Shown here piece by piece: positions 24,792 through 32,711 of a stretch of DNA of 64,000 bases (its first letter is position 1; each line of letters opens with the position of its first letter). A program made the position numbers and the translations under genes. The DNA is from JAVBSX01 sp051660685 (GTDB lineage: Bacteria > Planctomycetota > Planctomycetia > Pirellulales > Thermoguttaceae): positions 1 through 64,000 of the forward strand of contig JBOFQB010000034.1 in NCBI GenBank assembly GCA_051660685.1. The letters run 5' to 3'. Under the pieces are notes generated by a model. The model was given only the letters and a program-made list of their open reading frames with translations, was not told where the DNA came from and did no database searches.

Positions 24792-25799
24792 TTACGGCGC
24801 AAAGTCACTTAAACGGAATGTGGGACGGTCCCAATCAAGTATCTGTATCATTTCTTTGTACGATTCCTCCCGCAAACGACCTGTGTGTTCCCAACCGTCA
24901 GGAAAAATCAACGGCTCCATCTTCTCAAGCATCCAACGTTGTTGCGCAATGTTAAAAGCAACCCCATGCTCCTCACAGATTCGTTCAATCAGCTTTAAGG
25001 TTTTCTCCTTGTCCTGAAATGCCAATTTCCAACCCGCAAGTGTTGCCCGTGTTATCCTTTCACAACTGTCAGGGTCTTTTTCCAACAGACTTCGCTTACA
25101 GTACAGTCCGTCATCAACAAATTCAGGAAAAAATTCATTCATTCGGAAACAGCGCAACTCGTCCTCGTTGATCCCTGACCCCAAAATGCGATAATAATCG
25201 TCATATTCCACACCAACCGTTGCATCAACACCTTTGTAAAGGAACAAATCCACACTCGTTAAAACAGGCAAAATAGTGTACTGTTGGACTCCGACATATT
25301 TCAGCCAAGCGGTAATAGGAATCTGTAAGGAGCGAGCAATCCAAAGACCAATTCGACGTCCTTCGAGGTCTTGGGGTTTTTCGATCCCCGAATCTTTTCG
25401 GGTAATCAGCATCAACGCAGATCGTTGCGCCAATTGGGCAATTTGGACAATCTCTTCATCGGCTCCCCGATTGATTCGGTCCAACGCCGAGAGGGGCCAA
25501 CTGAGGACAAAATCGGTCTCACCTTTTTCCAACAGGTCGAAAACGTCTTCATTGGGTTGGGGATGTTCCAAAACAACTTGGACTCCCTCTTTTTCATAGA
25601 GTTGTTGATTCTGAGCGACATAGAAGCCGGCAAATTCGGATTGGGGCAACCAAAGGAGCGTAAGCCGATACTTCGGCGGGGCATCCTCGGCCGGAATTGC
25701 GGCGAAAAGGGTCGGAAGAGAACCGAAAAAAAGACCCAACCCGCCTGTTACACATGCAACGATCACCACAATGAACCCTTCAACTCGTTGTTTTGTCAT
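24792..25799 (-). CDS. ABC-type substrate-binding protein, NMT1/THI5-like
   Basis: 335 residues with an N-terminal signal/anchor (FIVVIVACVTGGLGLFFGSL). The fold is the SsuA/ThiY type: LLWLPQSEFAGFYVAQNQQLYEKEGV opens the domain, then DFVLSWPLSAL, ALMLITRKDSGIEKPQDLEGRRIGLW and a basic-acidic mix of helices to the C-terminus. Relatives bind pyrimidine precursors, sulfonates or similar small molecules for uptake; the ligand is not predictable here. No permease or ATPase gene is adjacent, so it may be an orphan or feed a distant transporter. R1 elements sit on both sides (copies C and D). Confidence 0.82.
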   Translation of the reverse strand: MTKQRVEGFIVVIVACVTGGLGLFFGSLPTLFAAIPAEDAPPKYRLTLLWLPQSEFAGFYVAQNQQLYEKEGVQVVLEHPQPNEDVFDLLEKGETDFVLSWPLSALDRINRGADEEIVQIAQLAQRSALMLITRKDSGIEKPQDLEGRRIGLWIARSLQIPITAWLKYVGVQQYTILPVLTSVDLFLYKGVDATVGVEYDDYYRILGSGINEDELRCFRMNEFFPEFVDDGLYCKRSLLEKDPDSCERITRATLAGWKLAFQDKEKTLKLIERICEEHGVAFNIAQQRWMLEKMEPLIFPDGWEHTGRLREESYKEMIQILDWDRPTFRLSDFAP

Positions 25800-25847
25800 T
25801 TGTCAACCTGTTTATGTTTTTTACTGTCATTTTTGCTCTTCATCCCC

Positions 25848-26018
25848 CAGACTGCTAAAAAGTTTGGTTTTGCGATTTGAACCGAGCCGGGTCGGACGGA
25901 TATGTTTTTACCACGAAAGACACGAAAAACGGTATTTTGTGAGGTTTTCGTGTTTTTTGTGATTTTCGTGGTTCAAAAATGAAAATGACTCTTTTTCTCA
26001 AAACTTGTTAGCGGACTG
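25848..26018 (-). mobile_element. Non-coding TIR element (family R1), copy D
   Basis: Reverse orientation relative to the other copies: starts AGACTGCTAAAAAGTTTGG, contains the TACCACGAAAGACACGAAA and TTTTCGTGGTTC arms, and ends CAAAACTTGTTAGCGG. An exact 10-bp direct repeat CTTCATCCCC flanks it (25838-25847 and 26019-26028). It occupies the divergent gap between the binding protein and NIF3 genes; no gene is seen there. Confidence 0.75.
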
Positions 26019-26156
26019 CTTCATCCCCTTGTGTGTACATAAATGATCTATTACAACAATGTCAACAACTTGCAGCTGGGATAATGAGCTTGTTGACTTC
26101 TTCCGCCAATTTCCGATGATCCATTCCTTATCTCCTGTCTTCACCCTTCTTTTCCA

Positions 26157-26924
26157 ATGCTCGCACTTGCCCAACTTGTTGCTTATCTGGATTCCCAATT
26201 TCCCCCAACGCTCGCCGAATCCTGGGACAATATCGGCCTGTTACTTGGCGACCCCGACCAAAATGTTCGTAAAGTTATGACCTGTTTGACCATGACCCCC
26301 GAAACAGTTCAGGAAGCCGTTGAAAATCAAGCCGATTGCATCATTACACATCATCCCTTTCCTTTTCATGCCGTCCAACAGATTAACTGTAAGACCGTCC
26401 CGGGAAAAATGCTTTGGTCGCTGATCGGAGCCAAAATCGCCCTTTACAGTCCTCATACGGCTCACGATAATGCCGATTGCGGAATCAATCAACAATTGGC
26501 AGTCGGTCTCGGTCTTGAAGACATCCGCCCTCTTTTCTTAACAGCAGGTCGAATTGGTCGGTTTTCCCAACCAACTCCGTTGCAAAAGGTGCTCGAAAAA
26601 ATCAAGTCGCTCCTTAACATCACCCAAATGATGTACGTTGATTCGGGCAAACCGTTGATTTCCCAGATTGCAATTGCATGTGGAGCAGCCGGGGATTTTC
26701 TCGAACAGGCGATTGCCCAATCAGCCGATGTCTTCCTGCTCGGAGAAGCCCGATTTCATACCTGTCTGGACGCCCAATCACAAGGGATTTCTCTTGCTCT
26801 TCCCGGACATTATGCGAGTGAACGATTTGCAATGGAACGACTTGCTCTTCGGATTGCCGAATCCTTCCCCAACCTCAACTGTTGGTCCAGCAATCAGGAA
26901 ACCGACCCCTTGAAATATGCGTAA
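26157..26924 (+). CDS. NIF3-like dinuclear metal-centre protein
   Basis: 255 residues of the NIF3/DUF34 family, hexameric toroids with a two-metal site. Signatures: SWDNIGLLLGDP at the N-terminus, CLTMTPETVQEAV, CIITHHPFPFHAV (metal His pair), SPHTAHDNADCGIN (metal ligands) and the C-terminal ADVFLLGEARFHTCLDA followed by HYASERFAMERLA. Length matches the short form lacking the middle PII-like insert. Some members are linked to GTP cyclohydrolase-like activity, but function is not settled. The start ATG 26157 has no obvious ribosome-binding site. Confidence 0.9.
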   Translation: MLALAQLVAYLDSQFPPTLAESWDNIGLLLGDPDQNVRKVMTCLTMTPETVQEAVENQADCIITHHPFPFHAVQQINCKTVPGKMLWSLIGAKIALYSPHTAHDNADCGINQQLAVGLGLEDIRPLFLTAGRIGRFSQPTPLQKVLEKIKSLLNITQMMYVDSGKPLISQIAIACGAAGDFLEQAIAQSADVFLLGEARFHTCLDAQSQGISLALPGHYASERFAMERLALRIAESFPNLNCWSSNQETDPLKYA

Positions 26925-27000
26925 GTTAGCACCATTTTTTCCCGGTTAGAAACCGTCGATCAACAACGATTGTGTTTTGGTTTAACAATTTTTTGGTGAG

Positions 27001-27355
27001 ACCAATCTGTAGTCCCGTCAGGGACGGCCTTATTGTAGCCCGGGGTGAAGGGAGCAACGCGACCGCAACCCCGGGTTCTATGTCCCACAAAAAAAGGAGC
27101 TGCTTAGCTGCGACCTAAAAAAAATGCACCTGTCAATGTGAAAATAGATTAGGTCGCTCCTAACGGAGCTTGTTTTGTTGGGGGGGACCGCTTAACCCAG
27201 GGTTTGCAACTTCGTTGCTGCACCCTGGGCTACAAAAAGGTCGCTGCTACGCAGCTACAAAAGCAAAATACTTGTTCATTGCGAGTTGAAATAAGATCAA
27301 CATTTCTCCCTTCCACAAACACCAATCGACTACTACTTTTATTTACTGTTTCTTA
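27001..27355. repeat. Long imperfect palindromic repeat (family R2), copy 2
   Basis: Nearly fills the 26925-27352 gap, which holds no gene. It contains GTAGCCCGGGGTGAAGGGAG, CAACCCCGGGTTC, GAGCTGCTTAGCTGCGACC and their inverted counterparts, then ends in the AT-rich module (CATTGCGAGTTGAAAT ... CACCAATCGAC ... TTTACTGTTTCTTA). Orientation is opposite to copy 1 at 3450-3800. Its edge reaches the stop codon of the rluB-like gene. Confidence 0.75.
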
Positions 27356-28321
27356 TTCACTTGCGGCATAAAGGGCGGAAACTTCGCGGGCTGTTAAAAC
27401 CCTATAATCACCTGGGAGCATTTTGCCGAGTTTAATGGGACCGACCGAGTATCGCAAAAGAGCAAGGACCTTATGATTGACGTGAGCAAAAAGACGCCGG
27501 ACTTCCCGGTTTTTCCCCTCCTTGAGCGTGATTTCCAGAAAGGTACTCTGTTTGTGATGTCGTTTAATAACAACATGTTCGGCTTTTGCAAATCCTTCGG
27601 CAAGATACATCCCCTTTCGGAGTTGCAGAATCGTTGAATGTTCAACCGTTCCTGCAACCTGAACACGATACACTTTCGGCACTTCATAACGAGGGTGCAT
27701 TAACCGTTCAGCAAGAGCACCATCATTCGTCATAAGAATCAATCCCTCGCTGTTCATGTCGAGACGACCAACCGGAAAAAGACGTCCAAAGGTTGCGGGA
27801 ACCAGATCAATGACCCGACGACGACCTTGTTGATCCTGATTCGTGCAGAGAAACCCTCTCGGTTTGTAAACCGCTAAATAAATCGGTCGCGTTTTACGCA
27901 GTGATTCTCCGTCAACCCGAATTTCCTGTTTGCCAAAATCGACTTTGACCCCAAGTTGGTTGACGACTTTGCGATCCACTTCGACCCGACCGGATATTAT
28001 CAGTTCTTCGCAAGCGCGACGGGAACCATAACCGGATGCTGCTAAGACCTTTTGCAATCGGTGTTGGGATTCAGGCGATTCTCCCCTTGTTTTCTGCACA
28101 GACCCTGTTTTGCCCGAATCCGTTTTTTCCGTCCGGGCTTTTTCACTCTTTTTTCGTCCCGATTGGACAGCAGGTACTCCGAAAAGTGAAGTGACTTTTC
28201 GTGCTGTCTTTTTTTTCAAACCGGGTCTCGTTGTTTTTCTGGAAACAGAGGAGGTCTGTTTTGTGGTTGAAGACGTCGTTCGCCTTGATTTCGCCAACTG
28301 ATTTTTGGATGTTCTTTTCAT
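27353..28321 (-). CDS. rluB: 23S rRNA pseudouridine synthase (RsuA/RluB family)
   Basis: 322 residues. A Lys/Ser/Thr-rich, probably disordered N-terminal extension of about 85 residues precedes an S4 RNA-binding domain (HRLQKVLAASGYGSRRACEELI, GRVEVDRKVV). The catalytic domain follows with the active-site Asp in VGRLDMNSEGLILMTNDG, then YRVQVAGTVE and the family C-terminal KEGKNREVRRLFAHV. RluB is the best fit; RsuA or RluF cannot be fully excluded. It lies at the end of a four-gene minus-strand run (ABC ATPase, permease, RelB-like, rluB). Confidence 0.88.
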   Translation of the reverse strand: MKRTSKNQLAKSRRTTSSTTKQTSSVSRKTTRPGLKKKTARKVTSLFGVPAVQSGRKKSEKARTEKTDSGKTGSVQKTRGESPESQHRLQKVLAASGYGSRRACEELIISGRVEVDRKVVNQLGVKVDFGKQEIRVDGESLRKTRPIYLAVYKPRGFLCTNQDQQGRRRVIDLVPATFGRLFPVGRLDMNSEGLILMTNDGALAERLMHPRYEVPKVYRVQVAGTVEHSTILQLRKGMYLAEGFAKAEHVVIKRHHKQSTFLEITLKEGKNREVRRLFAHVNHKVLALLRYSVGPIKLGKMLPGDYRVLTAREVSALYAASE

Positions 28322-28396
28322 ATAAAGATGATTGCTTATACCGAAATCGGTACGAGCGGTTAATTTGCGAGATGCCGTTATCTTCCCGTCTCTCTC

Positions 28397-28633
28397 TCAT
28401 CGTCCGGCGACATTAACTAATATGCCGCGCTGCGCCATGTAATCCGAGCCGGAAATGCAATCGCCGCTTTCTATTTGGGCAAATCCGGCGTCGATTTCCT
28501 TGCGTTCTGCATCAGGAACGGCAGAATCATCAATCAACGCCGACACCATGATTAAAACTCGTTTTACGTCAACTTCCGACAACAGATCGACAGCGTTGTG
28601 TAACTCCGGACTATAATTTCGTACTGTATTCAT
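28397..28633 (-). CDS. RelB/addiction-module-antitoxin-like small protein
   Basis: 78 residues from ATG 28633, with GAAGGGG 7 nt upstream. A helical N-terminus (YSPELHNAVDLLSEVDVKRV) and the segment AERKEIDAGFAQIESGDCIS resemble the C-terminal neutralising helix region of short antitoxins, but the match is weak. No RelE/ParE-like toxin lies on either side: the next genes are an ABC permease (53 bp upstream) and rluB (75 bp downstream). Its codon choice looks more GC-rich than its neighbours, hinting at recent arrival. Confidence 0.55.
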   Translation of the reverse strand: MNTVRNYSPELHNAVDLLSEVDVKRVLIMVSALIDDSAVPDAERKEIDAGFAQIESGDCISGSDYMAQRGILVNVAGR

Positions 28634-28686
28634 TTGTAGACCCCTTCTCGTGATTGTCAATTCAAAAAATTTGACAAGTCGTTCAA

Positions 28687-30192
28687 CTACAGTGATTGGG
28701 CAACGTCGGTTCTATAGGCAATAACAGCGGGGAGATAACCGACCAATGAGGCGAGAGCAATCAGCCCGGGTATCAAAACCAGTTCGGCCCATTGAAAATG
28801 CCAAGCCGAAACCACAATCCCGGTTGCACTCGAAATGAGCGGGCCAAACACCAGAATCAGCGAATGTCCCATAATCACCCCTAATGCTCCCCCCCCAAGT
28901 GAGAGTAGTATCGATTCAAGCAGAATAATCAGCATCACTGTGACCCGACTTGCTCCTAATGCTCGCATGATCGCAATTTCCTGACGACGTTCATTCATCG
29001 AGTTATAAATGCTGACCATCATACCGATTCCGGCGACGACAATGACCAATGCGGCAAGAATCAGGAGGACAATCTGGATGTTGCCAATGATTTTTTCAAA
29101 GAGAAACGCAATGATTTCCGTTGGTCGGACTGCTTGAGCGTCACTCATGTCGTTCGCAATCCGTTCAGGAAGCGCCATAACATTCGAATCGTAGACAGCT
29201 TTTGTTGCCGATGATCCCATTTGCACCTGATCGACCTGTCCCCAAATATTCGTTGAGGTTTTGGCAGTCGCAAGTGTCTCCTTTGTCAACACCAAAACCG
29301 CCGAAATTTCTTTCGGATGTCCTTCTTCTCCGTGATCGTGAACATGGACAGCCGGTTGCGCAACCGTTGCTGGAACTGTTGCAACTGCTGTTTCTTCTGC
29401 CGTTTCTTCGGTTTTATGTTCAGCCGATTCGCCCGACTCTCCCGCCTCTTCATGTTCATGTTCGTGATCATCGTGCGCGGTTGATTCATCCGCGACTTTC
29501 GGTCGGACCGGTTTTTTCAGACGATAAGAAGCGTCTAAAACCGATTCAGAACCGGCGTGCATGTCAAAAAAACCTTCAATGTTGATGAAAACCGCCTGAT
29601 CGTTTGGTGTCCCGGTCGGATTCAAAATGCCGACAACCTGATACTCATTCTGGTGCTCCTCACTCACCTCTTTTCCATGCATCGTTTTGAATTTGTCCCC
29701 AACTTTCAACCCGTTCTTGATTGCCGCATTGTAACCGACAACGGCGTCAAAATACTGGGCGTCAGAAAAATTGTTCCCTTTCCAAAACGTGTATTTGTGA
29801 CCGTCCCGATATTCCAGCTTGCTGAAAAATTCACTCGTTGTTGCAACAACAGGGAGTCCGCGATAATGCTCGCCAAAAGAGACAGGGATTGCCGTTTCGA
29901 CGACATTACGATACCGTCCCGACCGTAATTCGGTGTAATACTCATACGGAATCTTTCCAATGGGGTCCCGTTGATAAAAAACCGTGCTGATTACCAGTTC
30001 CAACGCGCTTCCTTTGGGACCGATGATGAGGTCATAACCTTGCGCACTTCGTCGGAACGACTGATCGAGGACACCGTAAATGACGATGACGGTTACAATC
30101 AGGGCGACGCCAAGCGACATGGAGAACGCCGTTAAACCTGACGCCAAAGAACGATGTTGGATACTTCGCCAAGCAATTTTCCAAAGAGGCAT
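28687..30192 (-). CDS. MacB/FtsX-type ABC transporter permease with His-rich insert
   Basis: 501 residues: TM1 at about 20-42, a large extracytoplasmic domain, then three C-terminal helices (IQIVLLILAALVIVVAGIG, the VMLIILLESILLSLGG segment, and a last one near 470-490) of the FtsX/MacB superfamily; conserved NERRQEIAIMRALGA lies between TM2 and TM3. Inserted in the periplasmic domain (about residues 232-295) is an acidic, His-rich stretch (DDHEHEHEEAG, HVHDHGEEGH) likely to bind metal. It acts with the ATPase encoded 125 bp upstream, probably in lipoprotein export or efflux. Its start codon abuts a heptamer array. Confidence 0.87.
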   Translation of the reverse strand: MPLWKIAWRSIQHRSLASGLTAFSMSLGVALIVTVIVIYGVLDQSFRRSAQGYDLIIGPKGSALELVISTVFYQRDPIGKIPYEYYTELRSGRYRNVVETAIPVSFGEHYRGLPVVATTSEFFSKLEYRDGHKYTFWKGNNFSDAQYFDAVVGYNAAIKNGLKVGDKFKTMHGKEVSEEHQNEYQVVGILNPTGTPNDQAVFINIEGFFDMHAGSESVLDASYRLKKPVRPKVADESTAHDDHEHEHEEAGESGESAEHKTEETAEETAVATVPATVAQPAVHVHDHGEEGHPKEISAVLVLTKETLATAKTSTNIWGQVDQVQMGSSATKAVYDSNVMALPERIANDMSDAQAVRPTEIIAFLFEKIIGNIQIVLLILAALVIVVAGIGMMVSIYNSMNERRQEIAIMRALGASRVTVMLIILLESILLSLGGGALGVIMGHSLILVFGPLISSATGIVVSAWHFQWAELVLIPGLIALASLVGYLPAVIAYRTDVAQSL

Positions 30193-30230
30193 GATAGGGG
30201 TTAGGGAATAGGGGTTGGGGGATAGGGGGG
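30193..30230 (+). repeat. G-rich heptamer array (R4)
   Basis: GATAGGGGTTAGGGAATAGG and further GGGGTTGGGGGATAGGGG units touch the permease start codon at 30192. Transcript sense is C-rich. An R3 hairpin pair follows at 30264-30316. Confidence 0.78.
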
Positions 30231-30263
30231 AATTAGGGCGTGTTTGGGGCGGTTTGCCGATTC

Positions 30264-30316
30264 AGAACGCACGATACGGTTCAGAAACGCGCGATACGTT
30301 GTATCGCGGCTAAACG
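30264..30316 (+). repeat. R3 hairpins (one decayed, one intact)
   Basis: A truncated unit (GAACGCACGATACGG) followed by an intact CGCGATACGTTGTATCGCG hairpin with GGCTAAACG, between the ABC ATPase and permease genes. Confidence 0.8.
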
Positions 30317-30991
30317 TTAACCGCGATCTCCGACTGCAAGGTTGATTTCGGTCAATTTGTCAACACGCGAGAATTGTGAAGCGACTTCAGGAGCATGCGT
30401 CACAAGAATCAGGGCAACCCCTTCTTCCCGACAAGTCCCGCGCAACATGTCAATAACCTGTTGCTGATTTCCAACGTCAACATTCGCAGTCGGTTCGTCC
30501 GCCAAAACCAATTTCGGCTTGTTCGCAAGTGCCCGGGCAACGCTAACCCTTTGTTGCTCCCCAACAGACAGTTGAGACGGTTTATGGTGAAAACGATGTC
30601 CCAGACCAACCCGTTCGAGCAAATCCCGGGCCCATTTTTTGTTCGTCCGATCCCCGGCAAATGTCATACCAAGCATGACATTTTCAAGAGCCGAAAAACC
30701 GGGCAAAAGATTGAACGTCTGAAAAACATAACCGATCCGTCTCGCCCGGAATTGGTCCCGTTCCGCTTCACTCAAAAGCGGAGTATCCCAACCGTCAATC
30801 AGGACATGACCTGAAGTGGGACGTAGAATCCCGGCAATGATGTGAAGCATGGTTGTTTTACCACAACCGCTTGCTCCAACGACGACCACTTCTTCGCCGC
30901 TTTGAAGTTTCCAAGACGGAACGTCCAGAATCGGCAATTCCCCTCCATCTGGGAGAGTATACGATTTTTTGAGATTACGAAGTTCCAACAT
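30317..30991 (-). CDS. ABC transporter ATP-binding protein (LolD/MacB type)
   Basis: 224 residues from ATG 30991 (MLELRNLKKSYTLPDG). Walker A is GASGCGKTT, the Q-loop lies in YVFQTFNLLPGFSALENV, the signature is LSVGEQQRVSVARALA, Walker B VLADEPTANVD, with the switch His in LILVTHAPEVA. Length and the LLPGFSALENV stretch fit the LolD/MacB/FtsE subgroup that pairs with FtsX-like permeases, here the gene immediately downstream. The pair probably moves a lipoprotein, peptide or drug across the envelope. The upstream part of the frame to 31054 lacks homology and is excluded. Confidence 0.92.
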   Translation of the reverse strand: MLELRNLKKSYTLPDGGELPILDVPSWKLQSGEEVVVVGASGCGKTTMLHIIAGILRPTSGHVLIDGWDTPLLSEAERDQFRARRIGYVFQTFNLLPGFSALENVMLGMTFAGDRTNKKWARDLLERVGLGHRFHHKPSQLSVGEQQRVSVARALANKPKLVLADEPTANVDVGNQQQVIDMLRGTCREEGVALILVTHAPEVASQFSRVDKLTEINLAVGDRG

Positions 30992-31277
30992 GACCTGACG
31001 TGTTAAGACATCTGACCTAGAGTACCATAGAACAAAACGATGAGAGGTACACAACGGAGTGCTCGCTCATCTCACCTTATCAATTATGGTCATGTTGCGC
31101 AAAAAAGAAAGCCCTTTCCAACTGAAAAAAGGAAAAAACTTAAGACGCACAATCTCCGTCTCATTAACGAGCGGACATTCTACGTCCTAAGTCTTTTCCA
31201 ATCAGGATATTACGTTTGTTCTGATCTTGCTCCAATCAAACCTAAGTTGTGACGGGACCCAAACAATCAGGCCCCAA

Positions 31278-31907
31278 TCAATAGGAATAATTTCCCGGTC
31301 GATATTCCGGCTGCGCCGCATGACCTTGCTGAGCAGTTGTCCCTTGATAGGACCCCGGGGGATATTGCGAATACGAGGTTGTATCCTGTGTCGGCTGTTG
31401 AACCGGTTGTCCCCCTTGTTGATAAGGTTGTGTTCCCGATTGAGGATACGATTGCGGCTGATAAGCCGGTTGTTGTTGTTGGTAATTCGGCTGTTGTTGC
31501 GCGTTATACGGTGTATTTTGTCCCGGGTATGACTGATTTGGGACACCGTTGTAAGCAACTTGCGGAGTTGTTACCTGCGTGTTGCTCATTCCGACTGCGG
31601 ACGGAACACCGGTGTTCGGAACGCCTGATGAAGCGGCATACTGGGAAGGACGCTGCTCGGTGTAACCCCCAGGAGGTGTTGAAACGTTCGGTCTCATTCC
31701 TTCACGAGGAAGAGATGCCGGAGTATTGTCGGCAAATCGAGACTCTTCATCATACAGACCCGCTTTATTCTTGTTGAACGGGTTGTTGAAAGCGTAAGAG
31801 GACGGTTTGTACCACGGACCGCCGTTTGAACGACATCCGAGGAGACTGCAACAAACGGCGAACACGAGCAAGGCAATCGCCAGTTTCGAGGAACATCTTT
31901 GAATCAT
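31278..31907 (-). CDS. Gln/Pro/Tyr-rich lipoprotein
   Basis: 209 residues; AGGGAG lies upstream of ATG 31907. The signal peptide ends in a lipobox (VCCSLLGC). After a short conserved-looking segment (GGPWYKPSSYAFNNPFN) the rest is low complexity, dominated by Gln, Pro, Tyr, Gly and Ser (NYQQQQPAYQPQSYP), likely disordered. It would be a membrane-anchored surface or periplasmic protein of unknown role. It lies alone, divergent from the large surface protein gene. Confidence 0.72.
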   Translation of the reverse strand: MIQRCSSKLAIALLVFAVCCSLLGCRSNGGPWYKPSSYAFNNPFNKNKAGLYDEESRFADNTPASLPREGMRPNVSTPPGGYTEQRPSQYAASSGVPNTGVPSAVGMSNTQVTTPQVAYNGVPNQSYPGQNTPYNAQQQPNYQQQQPAYQPQSYPQSGTQPYQQGGQPVQQPTQDTTSYSQYPPGSYQGTTAQQGHAAQPEYRPGNYSY

Positions 31908-32395
31908 CTTGATTCTCCCTTTTGTAATATCCTATTTGGGAATAGTTGACTCCGATCCTGAAAATCGGATAAAATACATGGTAAATGGTCTGGAAACCGA
32001 TTGGTCTGACAAAACACGTTTGATCTGACAGAGCCTACGACGGACAAAATACATCGACGATGTGAGACCGTCCTTTCGGACCCCCAACATTCCTCTGTAT
32101 CGGCCAAATCATTTGCAAGTGACAACGGAATTTGAATTTTTCGGCAAATTTTCGGGAAATTTCCGCAAATAAGCCTGTTTTACACACACATAATGTCCGC
32201 TTCCCTGTTAGAAAGCATCAATTCTGGTTCAGAATAAGGTCAATGTTTTGGGAGAGTAAAAAGACATTGAAAATAAATCAAGAGCAAATGCTTGCTTTTT
32301 TCAGTTTTTTTGGTTTTTGACAGAACAAAGACCGAGTTGGGGGCATCTCAGGGGAATAGGGTGCTAACAAGTTTCCGATTTTGACTAAAATGAAA

Positions 32396-32491
32396 GCGGT
32401 AATGGAGAAAATTCGCAGAATTTTCGGAATTACGCTCAAATAAACCGCCAATCAAGCGTCATTCCGCTCCCGTTGGTCGCTCCATTACCGC
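32396..32491. other. Nested inverted repeats, cloverleaf-like locus
   Basis: A perfect 12-bp outer stem (GCGGTAATGGAG at 32396-32407, CTCCATTACCGC at 32480-32491) encloses an 8-bp hairpin GAAAATTC-GCA-GAATTTTC (32407-32425) and directly beside it a 10-bp stem GGAATTACGC / GCGTCATTCC (32426-32465, one mismatch). It could be a structured RNA or a mobile palindromic element. It lies in the 804-bp gap 31908-32711, which otherwise shows only an R3 hairpin (32519-32548) and a lone R1-like end (GCTAACAAGTTT near 32363), no gene. Confidence 0.5.
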
Positions 32492-32711
32492 CTGTCATCT
32501 ATGTTTTGCGGTTTGGGAACGCGGGATACGATGTATCGCGGTTAAACAGGAAGACTAGAAAGAATGAAGAAATTATTAACAATAGGCAGAATTGAGAAAA
32601 TCTTTGGGCGTTTCTTAAAAAACCGTTCAAACGGAATATAACAAGACGATACAGACCTCCATACAGCGTTTTTTCATCAATCCCACTTCACGTTTTCGCC
32701 AGTTATCTCTC

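Noticed and set aside
31040..31252. 70-codon plus-strand frame behind the ABC ATPase start
   Set aside because: Basic, low-information sequence with no ribosome-binding site; more likely promoter DNA of the ABC operon.
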